From NCBI GenBank assembly GCA_023954655.1, contig JAGSHH010000004.1:1-40980 (forward strand): a stretch of DNA of 40,980 bases, in the 5' to 3' direction. Every line of letters starts with the position of its first letter. Position 1 is the stretch's first letter. Below, piece after piece: positions 32,844 to 40,980 of this stretch. The notes beneath the pieces are model-generated. The model worked only from the letters and a program-made list of their open reading frames with translations, did no database searches and was not told the origin of the DNA. The translations under genes were made by a program, and so were the position numbers. This DNA is from Colwelliaceae bacterium. Its GTDB lineage: Bacteria; Pseudomonadota; Gammaproteobacteria; Enterobacterales; Alteromonadaceae.

Positions 32844-34685
32844 ATGAATAATTCAACGGCTGTACCGATGAAAAAAGAAATTGTTGATATTACCAATAGA
32901 ATAATCGAACGTAGTAAGGCGACACGTCTCCCTTATTTAGCAAGAATAGATGCTGCTAAAGCAGACACTGTACATAGGGCTAATTTAGCTTGTGGTAATT
33001 TAGCACACGGTTTTGCCGCTTGTGGTAAAGAAGATAAAGATATCTTAAGGGGTGTTAATCACTCTGATGTTGCGATTGTTTCTGCTTATAATGAAATGTT
33101 ATCTGCCCACCAACCTTATGAAACGTATCCTGCTATCATTAAAAAAGCAGTAAAAGAAACTGGCGGTATTGCTCAGTTTGCTGGTGGTGTTCCTGCTATG
33201 TGTGACGGTGTTACACAAGGTCAAGATGGCATGGATCTTAGCTTGATGAGTCGTGATGTTATTGCAATGTCTACGGCAGTAGCATTATCCCACAATATGT
33301 TTGATGGTGCTGTAATGCTTGGTATTTGTGACAAAATTGTCCCAGGCTTATTAATTGCTAGTATGTCATTTGGTCATTTACCTATTGTTTTTGTTCCTGC
33401 AGGACCTATGCCTTCAGGTATTCCTAACAAAGAAAAAGCACGTGTTCGCCAACAATTTGCCAAAGGTGAAATAGGTAAAGATAAGTTATTAGAAGCCGAA
33501 TCAGCTTCTTATCATGCACCCGGTACTTGTACCTTTTTTGGTACTGCTAATTCAAATCAACTAGTTGTTGAGTTTATGGGTTTGCATTTACCAGGTGCAT
33601 CTTTTGTTCAGCCAAATACCCAATTACGTGAAGAATTAACAAAAGCTGCTGCTCGCCAAGTAACAAGAATAACCCAACAATCGGGCAATTATATGCCGAT
33701 TGGTAAAATGGTTGATGAGCGTTCTGTTGTTAATGCAATCGTTGCATTATTAGCAACTGGCGGTTCAACTAATTTGATCATGCATATTATAGCATTTGCT
33801 AAAGCTGCTGGAATTATCATCAATTTCCATGACTTTCATGATCTTTCTGAAGTTGTACCATTGTTAACACGTATTTATCCAAATGGTCATGCCGATGTAA
33901 ACCACTTCCAAGAGGCTGGTGGTATGGCATTATTATTTAAAGAATTGATAGACGCTGGCCTTATTCATGAAGATGTTGAAACAATTTGTGGTAAAGGTCT
34001 TACTCGTTATACACAAAAGCCAGTTATTAAAGATGATCAATTAGTTTGGGTTGACATCCCTAAAGTTTCTGGTGACGACGAAGTTATTGCAACTTTTGAA
34101 AAACCATTTAGTCATCATGGTGGTTTATTAACACTTAAAGGTAATATCGGAACTTCTGTAATTAAAACTTCTTCTATGCCTGTTGATGATGTTGTTATCA
34201 AAGCACCAGCTATAGTATTTGAAGATCAACATGAAATAGATGTTGCTTTTAATGCCGGTGAGTTAAATAAAGATTTTGTTGCAGTTGTTAGGTTCCAAGG
34301 TCCAAAAGCTCGTGGTATGCCTGAATTACACAAGCTTACACCTCCTCTTGGTGTATTACAGGCTAATGGTCACAAAGTAGCACTTGTTACTGACGGTCGA
34401 ATGTCTGGAGCTTCGGGTCGTGTACCTGCTGCTATTCATTTATGTCCTGAGGCATTAGATGGCGGTATAATCTCTAAAATAAATTCTGGCGATATGATTG
34501 AATTAAATTGTTCAACAGGAGAGCTAAACTTACTTGTTGATGAAGCAGAATTAAATCAACGTCCATGTGCTCAATTCCAAAAGAATAACCACCATTTAGG
34601 CATGGGACGTGAGTTGTTTGGCGCTATGCGTCGTAATTTAAGCACTGCAGAAACAGGGGCTTGTTCCTTGTTTGATGATGAATAA
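32844..34685 (+). CDS. edd: Phosphogluconate dehydratase
   Basis: 613 residues, very close to E. coli Edd (about 603). Near-identical blocks: TVHRANLACGNLAHGFAACG, SAYNEMLSAHQPYETYP, GGVPAMCDGVTQGQDGM, CDKIVPGLLIASMSFGHLP, GPMPSGIPNKEKARVRQ, HAPGTCTFFGTANSNQ and LVTDGRMSGASGRVPAAIH. The cysteines in LACG, MCDG and GTCTF fit the 4Fe-4S cluster of the dehydratase family. It converts 6-phosphogluconate to KDPG. Third gene of the Entner-Doudoroff operon, three bases after pgl and 15 before glk. Confidence 0.97.
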   Translation: MNNSTAVPMKKEIVDITNRIIERSKATRLPYLARIDAAKADTVHRANLACGNLAHGFAACGKEDKDILRGVNHSDVAIVSAYNEMLSAHQPYETYPAIIKKAVKETGGIAQFAGGVPAMCDGVTQGQDGMDLSLMSRDVIAMSTAVALSHNMFDGAVMLGICDKIVPGLLIASMSFGHLPIVFVPAGPMPSGIPNKEKARVRQQFAKGEIGKDKLLEAESASYHAPGTCTFFGTANSNQLVVEFMGLHLPGASFVQPNTQLREELTKAAARQVTRITQQSGNYMPIGKMVDERSVVNAIVALLATGGSTNLIMHIIAFAKAAGIIINFHDFHDLSEVVPLLTRIYPNGHADVNHFQEAGGMALLFKELIDAGLIHEDVETICGKGLTRYTQKPVIKDDQLVWVDIPKVSGDDEVIATFEKPFSHHGGLLTLKGNIGTSVIKTSSMPVDDVVIKAPAIVFEDQHEIDVAFNAGELNKDFVAVVRFQGPKARGMPELHKLTPPLGVLQANGHKVALVTDGRMSGASGRVPAAIHLCPEALDGGIISKINSGDMIELNCSTGELNLLVDEAELNQRPCAQFQKNNHHLGMGRELFGAMRRNLSTAETGACSLFDDE

Positions 34686-34700
34686 ACTACGGAATTAGTC

Positions 34701-35675
34701 ATGAGTCAAATAATTAATCTTGTCGCTGATATAGGAGGTACCAATATACGTATTGGTATTTTCGAAAATGACGAAACAGTTAAATCATTAAAAGTATTTC
34801 GATGTAGTGAATACCCAAGCTTATCGGCGGTGATCAAAACTTACATTGATGAAAACCAACTAAACAAAAAGTCTATTAATGCTTGTTTAGCGATAGCTTG
34901 TCCTGTTGAAAATGATTTAGTTTCAATGACAAATTTACCTTGGGAGTTCTCTAAAACTGAACTTAAAGCAGAATTGTCATTAAACAAATTATTATTAATT
35001 AATGATTACACCGCTATCGCTCATGCTGTTCCTTATTTAAACGATGAGCAAAAGGTACAAATTGGTGAAGGTACAGTAGTTCAAAGTAAACCTATTTCAA
35101 TTTGTGGCCCAGGTACAGGTTTAGGAGTTGCTAATGTCATTCCTTCTGGTGAGAACCAATGGCAGGCCCTAAGTGGAGAGGGCGGGCATGTTGATTTTGC
35201 ACCTGTTGATGAATTAGAAACAAAAATACTTTTATTTCTATTGAAAAAATACCAGCACGTATCATATGAACAGCTATTGTCAGGACTTGGCTTAGAACAA
35301 ATATATCAAGCACTTAATCATATTGAAAATGCAAATTTACCTGACTTAACTGCACAAGAAATTTCAGAAAAGGCTTTATCTAATAGTTGCGATTTGTGTG
35401 AAAAAACTTTGGCACAATTTTGTAAAGTATTAGGAAGTTTTTCAGGGAATTTAGCACTTACATTAGCCAGCTTTGGCGGTCTGTATATTGCAGGTGGTAT
35501 TGTACCGCGATTTATTGAATATTTTAAACAAAGTGAATTTAGAAGTCGTTTCGAGAGTAAAGGTCGTATTACATTTAATAATACAATACCTACTTTTGTG
35601 ATCACAGAATCGCAGCCTGGAATTTTAGGTGCCTCGGCATATCTTCGACAACACAATCTTCAAAACAAAGGATAA
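34701..35675 (+). CDS. glk: Glucokinase (E. coli Glk type)
   Basis: 324 residues. VADIGGTNIRIGIF (phosphate 1), IACPVENDLVSMTNLPWEF, LLLINDYTAIAHAVPYL (catalytic Asp), CGPGTGLGVANVI, GEGGHVDFAP and ASFGGLYIAGGIVPRF (adenosine motif). These are the landmarks of the ATP-dependent bacterial glucokinase family PF02685, not the ROK family. It supplies glucose 6-phosphate to Zwf from free glucose, which suits glucose uptake without a phosphotransferase system. It lies between edd and eda. Confidence 0.95.
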   Translation: MSQIINLVADIGGTNIRIGIFENDETVKSLKVFRCSEYPSLSAVIKTYIDENQLNKKSINACLAIACPVENDLVSMTNLPWEFSKTELKAELSLNKLLLINDYTAIAHAVPYLNDEQKVQIGEGTVVQSKPISICGPGTGLGVANVIPSGENQWQALSGEGGHVDFAPVDELETKILLFLLKKYQHVSYEQLLSGLGLEQIYQALNHIENANLPDLTAQEISEKALSNSCDLCEKTLAQFCKVLGSFSGNLALTLASFGGLYIAGGIVPRFIEYFKQSEFRSRFESKGRITFNNTIPTFVITESQPGILGASAYLRQHNLQNKG

Positions 35676-35684
35676 ATAGGAATT

Positions 35685-36335
35685 ATGACCTTATCTCAAA
35701 AATGGCAAGTTGCGCCAAAAGATCTTTTCGCCATGGGACCTGTTGTTCCTGTACTCGTTATAAAGGATGTTGAAGATGCATTACCTATTGCAGAAGCACT
35801 ACTTGCCGCTGATGTAAAAGTTCTAGAAGTAACGTTAAGAACACCTGCCGCTTTAGATGTCATTAGCACTATAGCAAAAGCTTTACCTGAAGCTGTTGTT
35901 GGTTCTGGTACTGTTACTAATCGTGAACTATTACAACGCTCAGCCGATGCAGGTTCAAAATTTGCAATTAGCCCAGGTTTAACAAAAGATTTATTACAAG
36001 CAGGAAACGAAGGGGATATTGCCCTTATTCCTGGCATATCATCGATTTCAGAGCTAATGGATGGTATTGATTATGGTTATGACCATTTTAAATTCTTTCC
36101 TGCAGAAGCATCAGGTGGCGTGAATGCCATTAAATCTATTGGTGGACCATTTGCTGATATTCGTTTTTGCCCAACAGGTGGCATTAACTTAAATAATATC
36201 AATAATTATTTAGCACTTCCAAATGTTGCATGTTGTGGGGGCTCTTGGTTAGTGTCAGATGAAATTATTGCTCAAAAGAACTGGAAAAAAATTACTGAGT
36301 TAGCCAAACAAGCTTTAGAGCATGTTAGAGGTTAA
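35685..36335 (+). CDS. eda: KDPG aldolase (2-dehydro-3-deoxy-phosphogluconate aldolase)
   Basis: 216 residues. VVPVLVIKDVEDALPIAEALL, KVLEVTLRTPAALDVI (catalytic Glu), VVGSGTVTNRELLQRSADAGSKFAISPGLT, YDHFKFFPAEASGGVNAIKSIGGPFADIRFCPTGGIN with the Schiff-base Lys in FKFFPAE. It splits KDPG into pyruvate and glyceraldehyde 3-phosphate. Last gene of the operon, nine bases after glk, followed by a strong terminator. Confidence 0.97.
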   Translation: MTLSQKWQVAPKDLFAMGPVVPVLVIKDVEDALPIAEALLAADVKVLEVTLRTPAALDVISTIAKALPEAVVGSGTVTNRELLQRSADAGSKFAISPGLTKDLLQAGNEGDIALIPGISSISELMDGIDYGYDHFKFFPAEASGGVNAIKSIGGPFADIRFCPTGGINLNNINNYLALPNVACCGGSWLVSDEIIAQKNWKKITELAKQALEHVRG

Positions 36336-36391
36336 TTATTATTACTTTATAAATGCTTAAATTTTAGATTAAGCTTATATAAATATAAAAA

Positions 36392-36423
36392 AGCGCTAAT
36401 GATTTCTCATTAGCGCTTTTTTT
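36392..36423. terminator. Bidirectional terminator between eda and fabA
   Basis: AGCGCTAATGA (36392-36402), TTTC loop, TCATTAGCGCT (36407-36417): an 11-pair perfect stem with A tract on the left and T tract on the right, placed between converging genes. It should terminate both transcripts. Confidence 0.93.
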
Positions 36424-36440
36424 AAAGAATTAATTCAGCT

Positions 36441-36956
36441 TTAGAAGGCTGAAGTATCAGCAAAAAGGCCAACTTTTAGATCTTTAGCAGTGTAAATTTC
36501 TTTACCATCAACACTAACTGAACCGTCAGCAATACCCATAAATAACTTACGTTTAATAACGCGCTTTAAATTAATTTTATAAGTTACTTTTTTGGCTGTA
36601 GGTAAAATTTGGCCAGTAAACTTCACTTCACCAACACCTAATGCACGACCACGGCCTGGTCCACCTGCCCATCCTAAGTAAAAACCGACAAGTTGCCACA
36701 TAGCATCTAAACCTAAACAGCCCGGCATTACAGGGTCACCTTGGAAGTGACAATCAAAAAACCACAAATCTGGCGTAATATCTAATTCAGCTATAATTTC
36801 ACCTTTATCAAATAAACCACCTTCTTCAGTGATCAAATTGATACGGTCCATCATGAGCATATTGCCTTTAGGCAATTTACTGTTACCTTCACCAAAAAAG
36901 TCTGTGGTGCCAGCATCGATCAAATCTTCTTTTGAAAATGAATTTTTTTGTGTCAT
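36441..36956 (-). CDS. fabA: 3-hydroxydecanoyl-ACP dehydratase/isomerase
   Basis: 171 residues, the same length as E. coli FabA and very similar: [47 protein letters not shown] in pieces (catalytic His near 70 in CHF, Asp in GLDAMWQ), [23 protein letters not shown], and the end [12 protein letters not shown]. It dehydrates 3-hydroxydecanoyl-ACP and isomerises the product, the branch point to unsaturated fatty acids. It is monocistronic as far as the window shows, with a FabR operator upstream. Confidence 0.97.
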   Translation of the reverse strand: MTQKNSFSKEDLIDAGTTDFFGEGNSKLPKGNMLMMDRINLITEEGGLFDKGEIIAELDITPDLWFFDCHFQGDPVMPGCLGLDAMWQLVGFYLGWAGGPGRGRALGVGEVKFTGQILPTAKKVTYKINLKRVIKRKLFMGIADGSVSVDGKEIYTAKDLKVGLFADTSAF

Positions 36957-36996
36957 GGGAATGATATTACTCTCTTACTTTTAAAGGCGCTACTCT

Positions 36997-37014
36997 AGCG
37001 TACACTTGTACGCT
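36997..37014. promoter_or_regulatory. FabR operator upstream of fabA
   Basis: AGCGTACACTTGTACGCT, an inverted repeat with perfect seven-base arms (eight with flanking T and A), 41-58 bases before the fabA ATG. It fits the known FabR site form AGCGTACA-nn-TGT-n-CGCT found before fabA and fabB in gammaproteobacteria. FabR represses unsaturated fatty acid synthesis in response to acyl pools. Confidence 0.8.
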
Positions 37015-37112
37015 AAACAACTCCGAACAGTTATTTTTTAAAAGTTTATTTGTCATAAATCATTATTTAGGTAAAATATAGTAACGCATAACTTTTATAG
37101 AAGTTTGATATT

Positions 37113-37376
37113 GTGAATAATAAGGTTGAAAAGAAAAAAGCGTTAACCAATGCGGAAAAACAAAAACGATATAGAGAGAGACAAAAAGATCGTGGTAAAC
37201 AAGAAATGAGAGGTTATTTATCACCTGAAGCAAAAGAATGTTATAAATTAATATCGGAACAAACTGGCTGGAATGACAGCGTTATTTTAAGTAATGCGGT
37301 TAGATTAACTTACGCAGCATATAAAAATGGTCAAATAGGCTTATTGAACAACTGGCTAAATAAAAACAAATTATAA
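37113..37376 (+). CDS. Small basic protein, possible ribbon-helix-helix DNA-binding protein
   Basis: 87 residues, GTG start, very basic N-terminus: ALTNAEKQKRYRERQKDRGKQ. This AEKQxRYRxRQ segment followed by a short strand (MRGYLSPEAKECYKLI) and two helices (ISEQTGWNDSVILSNAVRL) resembles small RHH-type regulators seen on chromosomes and plasmids. The family could not be named. It lies divergent from fabA (FabR site between them) and 150 bases before uvrY. It could be coupled to neither. Confidence 0.55.
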   Translation: MNNKVEKKKALTNAEKQKRYRERQKDRGKQEMRGYLSPEAKECYKLISEQTGWNDSVILSNAVRLTYAAYKNGQIGLLNNWLNKNKL

Positions 37377-37527
37377 AACATCTTTGTAATATTTAATTAC
37401 ATTTAGGTCATTAGTTATTATTTAGTTTTATATGAATTAGATTGTTTTACTTTAAAAATCGCTATATTCTTGGCTCAGGCTATAATCATTGCCATTCCAA
37501 CCACACAAATAAAAAGGTAACTTTCCT

Positions 37528-38172
37528 TTGATAAATGTTTTACTTGTAGATGATCATGAGTTAGTTCGAACTGGTATTCGAAAGATTCTAGACGAAGTTA
37601 AAGGGCTTAAGGTTATTGGCGAAACCCAAACAGGTGAAGAAGCTGTTCAGTTTTGTAGAAAAACAGAGCCTGATGTTGTGTTAATGGATATGAATATGCC
37701 AGGTATCGGCGGTTTAGAAGCGACTAAAAAAATCATTCGTTATGCGCCTGATGTAAAAGTAATTGTTTTAACAGTTTATTGTGAAGATCCAATCCCTACT
37801 AAAGTGATGCAAATAGGTGCTGCTGGCTATTTAACAAAAGGTGCTGGGCCAGATGAAATGGTCAATGCGATTCGTGCTGTTAATAGTGGTCAACGTTATA
37901 TAACGCCTGAAATTGCTCAACAAATGGCATTAAGTCAATTTAAATCAGCAGAAGAAAATCCATTTAATGTATTGTCTGAGCGTGAATTACAAATTATGTT
38001 AATGATCACGCGTGGCGAAAAAGTGCCTAATATTTCAGAGCAGTTAGTATTAAGTACTAAAACTATAAATAGTTACCGCTATCGTATGTTTGAAAAGCTT
38101 AATGTGGGTAATGATGTTGAACTTACACATTTAGCCATTCGACACGGTATGCTCAAAACAGAAAAGCTTTAA
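37528..38172 (+). CDS. uvrY: UvrY/GacA response regulator
   Basis: 214 residues, TTG start as in E. coli uvrY, with an aaaaaggt ribosome binding site. The receiver INVLLVDDHELVRTGIRKIL with VVLMDMNMPGIGG (phospho-Asp near 54) and the LuxR-type helix-turn-helix NVLSERELQIMLMITRGEKVPNISEQLVLSTKTINSYRYRMFEKL in pieces are nearly those of UvrY. Partner kinase is BarA. Its usual role is to activate the Csr small RNAs, which counter CsrA. It sits immediately before uvrC, the conserved order in gammaproteobacteria. Confidence 0.96.
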   Translation: MINVLLVDDHELVRTGIRKILDEVKGLKVIGETQTGEEAVQFCRKTEPDVVLMDMNMPGIGGLEATKKIIRYAPDVKVIVLTVYCEDPIPTKVMQIGAAGYLTKGAGPDEMVNAIRAVNSGQRYITPEIAQQMALSQFKSAEENPFNVLSERELQIMLMITRGEKVPNISEQLVLSTKTINSYRYRMFEKLNVGNDVELTHLAIRHGMLKTEKL

Positions 38173-38201
38173 TCTTAATTCTCATTGCTTAAATTATAAA
38201 A

Positions 38202-40040
38202 GTGACAACATCTCTTCCTGAATTCGATCATCAAGCATTTCTGTCTGTTGTAACGCAACAGGCAGGGGTTTACCGAATGTACGACCTCGATCAAACCATA
38301 ATTTATGTCGGTAAAGCTAAAGATTTAAAAAAACGCTTATCCAGTTATTTTAGAAAAGATGTCGGAAGTAACAAAACCAAAGCCTTAGTTAAACAAATTT
38401 CTGCTATTGACGTGACTGTAACGCATACAGAGGGTGAAGCATTAATTCTCGAAAACAATTACATCAAAAAGTATCAGCCTAAATATAATATTTTACTTAG
38501 AGATGACAAAACCTATCCGTATTTATTGATAACCGATCACCAACACCCTAAGTTAGGTTTACATAGAGGTGGAAAGAAAGTTAAAGGAGATTATTTTGGT
38601 CCATATCCAACAGTAGGTGCAGTTTGGCAAAGCTTACGTTTAATGCAAAAACTTTTTCCTATTAGGCAATGTGAAGACAGTTATTATCGTGCTAGAAGCC
38701 GTCCCTGCCTTCAATATCAATTAAATCGATGTTCAGCACCCTGTGTTAATAAAATTTCAGATAACGATTATCTACAGCAAGTAGAATTAGCTAAATTATT
38801 TTTAAAAGGTAAAAGCTCGACAGTTATTGAACACTTAGTAAGTAAAATGGAAAAATCCAGTATCGAGCTTGATTTTGAAAATGCAGCTAAATATCGTGAT
38901 CAAATTTCGACATTACGCAAAGTTCAGCAACAGCAATATGTTAGTGGCATAGCTGCTGAATTAGATGTGATAGGAATATTTCGTGATAAATCGCAAGTTT
39001 GTATTCACCTTTTGTTTATTCGAGATCATAAAATACTAGGAAGCAAAAGTTATTTTCCTAGTATTCCAGCCGGTACAGAAGACAATGAAATTGTACAAGC
39101 ATTCATTAGCCAGCATTACTTTGGGCAAGATATTAAAGCAGGAAAAATTCCTAAAGAAATCATTCTCCCTTTTTCTATAGACCATTTAGATGAGTTCCGT
39201 ACATTATTGTCAGACCAAGCTAACTATGAAGTAAAACTTTCCTTTAAAGTACGTTCAGAAAGAGCTAATTATATTAAATTAGCAAATACTAATGCTGAAA
39301 GTGCATTAGTCACTAAAAATAGCCATAAAGAATCAATGCAAGCAAGATTTACTGCTCTAAATGAGGTGTTTGATCTTGAAAATGGTATTAATCGTATCGA
39401 ATGTTTTGATATAAGCCATACCATGGGGCAACAAACTATTGCATCTAACGTTGTCTTTAATCAAGAAGGTCCATTAAAAAGCGATTATAGACGCTATAAT
39501 GTGCATGGAATAACCCCCGGCGACGATTACGCTGCAATGGCATTCGCCTTAAATAAGCGTTATGGCAAAGTGACTGATATTGATAAATTACCCGATATTG
39601 TATTTATTGATGGTGGTAAGGGACAACTTGCAAAAGCAGAGCATTTTTTCAATGAGCTAAATTTAGATAGAACACCTTTATTAGTTGGTGTAGCAAAAGG
39701 TGAGTCTCGCAAACCAGGATTAGAAACTTTAATTTTAGCGGGTAGCCATCAATTAATAACATTGCCCGGAAATTCACCAGCTTTACATTTAGTTCAGCAT
39801 ATCCGAGATGAATCTCATCGGTTTGCCATAGCAGGGCACAGAGCTAAGCGACAAAAAGTCAGTAAAAAATCAGTATTAGAATCTATCCCTGGTATAGGCG
39901 CTAAAAAAAGACAAACCTTATTAAAGTATCTAGGGGGCTTACAAGAAGTTGTAAAGGCAGATATTACTTCTTTAGAAAAGGTCCCAGGGATAAGTTCTGA
40001 TTTAGCAGAAATTATTTATAATACATTACATGACAATTAA
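38202..40040 (+). CDS. uvrC: Excinuclease ABC subunit C (UvrC)
   Basis: 612 residues, full length; GTG start with no clear ribosome binding site, suggesting coupling to uvrY 29 bases upstream. GIY-YIG nuclease near 17-60 (GVYRMYDLDQTIIYVGKAKDL), UVR domain near 210 (DFENAAKYRDQI), RNase H-like nuclease (IECFDISHTMGQQ, DIVFIDGGKGQL), and a C-terminal helix-hairpin-helix pair (LESIPGIGAKKRQTLLKYLGG, KVPGISSDLAEII). It makes both incisions in nucleotide excision repair with UvrA and UvrB. Confidence 0.97.
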   Translation: MTTSLPEFDHQAFLSVVTQQAGVYRMYDLDQTIIYVGKAKDLKKRLSSYFRKDVGSNKTKALVKQISAIDVTVTHTEGEALILENNYIKKYQPKYNILLRDDKTYPYLLITDHQHPKLGLHRGGKKVKGDYFGPYPTVGAVWQSLRLMQKLFPIRQCEDSYYRARSRPCLQYQLNRCSAPCVNKISDNDYLQQVELAKLFLKGKSSTVIEHLVSKMEKSSIELDFENAAKYRDQISTLRKVQQQQYVSGIAAELDVIGIFRDKSQVCIHLLFIRDHKILGSKSYFPSIPAGTEDNEIVQAFISQHYFGQDIKAGKIPKEIILPFSIDHLDEFRTLLSDQANYEVKLSFKVRSERANYIKLANTNAESALVTKNSHKESMQARFTALNEVFDLENGINRIECFDISHTMGQQTIASNVVFNQEGPLKSDYRRYNVHGITPGDDYAAMAFALNKRYGKVTDIDKLPDIVFIDGGKGQLAKAEHFFNELNLDRTPLLVGVAKGESRKPGLETLILAGSHQLITLPGNSPALHLVQHIRDESHRFAIAGHRAKRQKVSKKSVLESIPGIGAKKRQTLLKYLGGLQEVVKADITSLEKVPGISSDLAEIIYNTLHDN

Positions 40041-40149
40041 TTTAATATCTGTGTAGAATAAAGCTATTAAGGCTTGTATTGTTATTTTTCTTTTTAGTAT
40101 TTTAGATAACTTTGTACGCGATATAACAATAATGTAGTGTGAAATTTTT

Positions 40150-40731
40150 ATGTGGACTATCCCCAATCAAATAACCTTGTTTAGAATTCTTTTAATCCCT
40201 GTTTTTATTATCGTTTATTATCTACCTGTTTCATGGAATCATTTTGGTGCCTTTGCTGTATTTTGGGTAGCGTCAATAAGTGATGCATTAGATGGTTATT
40301 TAGCAAGGAAACTAAACCAATCTTCTGCTTTTGGTGCCTTTATCGACCCTGTTGCTGATAAATTAATGGTCGCTGCAGCACTTATTATGATAGCTGAGGA
40401 ATATCAACAATGGTATATCGCTGTACCAGCGATGATTATGATTGCTCGAGAGATCTTTATTAGTGCCTTACGTGAATTTATGTCTTCAAGAGGGAAAAGA
40501 GATACTGTTGCTGTATCTACTTTAGGAAAATATAAAACAGCCGCTCAAATGCTCGGTATTATGGGGTTAATTTGGCAACCTAGCCAGAGTGATGCTTTAC
40601 TCAATTATTTATATATTCCACATGAATTAATTATTTTTGCGGCCTATTTATTTTATGCAATAGCTACCTTTTTAACTGTTTGGACTATGCTTATCTACTT
40701 TAAAGCTGCTTGGCCCGAATTAAAAGACTAA
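40150..40731 (+). CDS. pgsA: CDP-diacylglycerol--glycerol-3-phosphate 3-phosphatidyltransferase
   Basis: 193 residues, four or so membrane helices. The CDP-alcohol phosphotransferase motif D-G-x2-A-R-x8-G-x3-D-x3-D is seen as SDALDGYLARKLNQSSAFGAFIDPVADK in pieces (about residues 40-66). The start WTIPNQITLFRILLIPVF and ARE-IFISALREFMSSRG fit PgsA. It makes phosphatidylglycerol phosphate, the first committed step of phosphatidylglycerol synthesis, in the inner membrane. Follows uvrC by 109 bases and precedes tRNA-Gly, the E. coli order. Confidence 0.95.
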   Translation: MWTIPNQITLFRILLIPVFIIVYYLPVSWNHFGAFAVFWVASISDALDGYLARKLNQSSAFGAFIDPVADKLMVAAALIMIAEEYQQWYIAVPAMIMIAREIFISALREFMSSRGKRDTVAVSTLGKYKTAAQMLGIMGLIWQPSQSDALLNYLYIPHELIIFAAYLFYAIATFLTVWTMLIYFKAAWPELKD

Positions 40732-40732
40732 A

Positions 40733-40810
40733 TCAACTGACTAAAAACCAAGCGAAATGGCTGCTTAGGTATCAAAAAAACAGCATTTTAGACGGTTTTT
40801 AACCAGTTGA
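40733..40810 (+). repeat. Long inverted repeat with nested stem after pgsA
   Basis: TCAACTG-act-AAAAACC (40733-40749) is complementary to GGTTTTT-aac-CAGTTGA (40794-40810), with a three-base internal loop. Inside, AAAT-g-GCTG can pair with CAGC-ATTT. The whole is one 78-base folded unit starting one base after the pgsA stop. No U tract follows, so it is not a classical terminator. It may be a 3' stabilising element, a Rho-linked end, or part of a small RNA. Confidence 0.5.
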
Positions 40811-40842
40811 ATTAAAATTGAAATTAATTTGAAAGTAAAGGG

Positions 40843-40870
40843 TTGACTCGTTAATATTTCAATGTAAAAT
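40843..40870 (+). promoter_or_regulatory. tRNA-Gly promoter with stringent-type discriminator
   Basis: TTGACT (40843-40848), 16-base spacer, TAAAAT (40865-40870), then GC-rich GCACCACC where a growth-rate or ppGpp controlled discriminator is expected. Transcription should start near 40877. Confidence 0.7.
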
Positions 40871-40879
40871 GCACCACCA

Positions 40880-40896
40880 GTTGACAGGGAGTCAAC
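40880..40896 (+). other. Small hairpin in the tRNA-Gly 5' leader
   Basis: GTTGAC-aggga-GTCAAC, a six-pair stem with a five-base loop, ends seven bases before the mature tRNA. It lies in the precursor segment removed by RNase P and may aid processing or folding. Confidence 0.45.
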
Positions 40897-40903
40897 AGAT
40901 GAA

Positions 40904-40979
40904 GCGGCTGTAGCTCAGCTGGTAGAGCATCACGTTGCCAACGTGAATGTCACGAGTTCGAGTCTCGTTAGCCGCTCCA
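40904..40979 (+). tRNA. tRNA-Gly (anticodon GCC)
   Basis: 76 bases including an encoded CCA end. GCGGCTG pairs with the 3' TAGCCGC acceptor strand. The D arm contains AGCTCAGCTGGTAGAGC, the anticodon stem TCACG/CGTGA encloses TTGCCAA with GCC at 40937-40939, and the T arm contains GTTCGAGTC. Very similar to E. coli glyW. It follows pgsA as in many gammaproteobacteria; more tRNAs may follow beyond the window. Confidence 0.97.
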
Positions 40980-40980
40980 A

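Noticed and set aside
1-40980. CRISPR arrays, transposases, phage genes, integrons, toxin-antitoxin pairs, plasmid origins
   Set aside because: None recognised; the window is ordinary chromosomal sequence with a stable base composition.

Overview
This looks like a chromosomal segment of a low-GC, AT-rich marine gammaproteobacterium of the Alteromonadales, most likely Colwelliaceae (Colwellia/Thalassotalea type). The inference rests on base composition and on gene sets typical of that order: an FNR-linked cbb3 oxidase cluster, HexR control of an Entner-Doudoroff operon, a second secDF pair with a VemP-like leader, and the uvrY-uvrC-pgsA-tRNA-Gly block. No lineage was confirmed by a search. There is no phage, insertion sequence, integron or CRISPR array.

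Layout. 1-5750 holds small, mostly plus-strand genes: the 3' end of an xdhC-type gene, a LysR regulator, an MddA-like methyltransferase, a degenerate PEP-CTERM-like protein, a YjaB-like acetyltransferase with an uncertain start, a zinc ribbon protein and small hypotheticals. 5770-13330 (minus) is the cbb3 oxidase locus: fnr, ccoNOQP (with a 58-residue ccoQ missing from the ORF track), a terminator, then ccoH-ccoI-ccoS. Two FNR boxes lie before ccoN. A divergent uncharacterised lipoprotein gene has its own FNR box. 13977-20753 has a LysE-type exporter and a three-gene RND efflux operon. 20914-26744 has a HIT protein, a LytS/LytT-type two-component pair, then a short secreted protein followed by secD2-secF2.

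26826-36335 is central carbon metabolism. pfkA is interrupted by an in-frame TGA. A hexR-pyk unit follows, and divergent from it is zwf-pgl-edd-glk-eda, a complete glucose-to-pyruvate route by the Entner-Doudoroff pathway, with two HexR-type operators at its promoter. 36441-37014 is fabA with a near-textbook FabR operator. 37113-40980 has a small putative DNA-binding protein, uvrY, uvrC, pgsA and tRNA-Gly(GCC).

Most notable: the 138-residue secreted protein before secD2 ends in a motif (R-L-S-G-W-K-D-x-N-x-L-Y) that resembles, from memory, the translation-arrest motif of Vibrio VemP, the Sec-export monitor that controls secDF2. The intergenic RNA contains hairpins, one of which has a competing partner at the end of the leader ORF. 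Second is the nonsense codon in an otherwise intact pfkA beside a complete Entner-Doudoroff operon.
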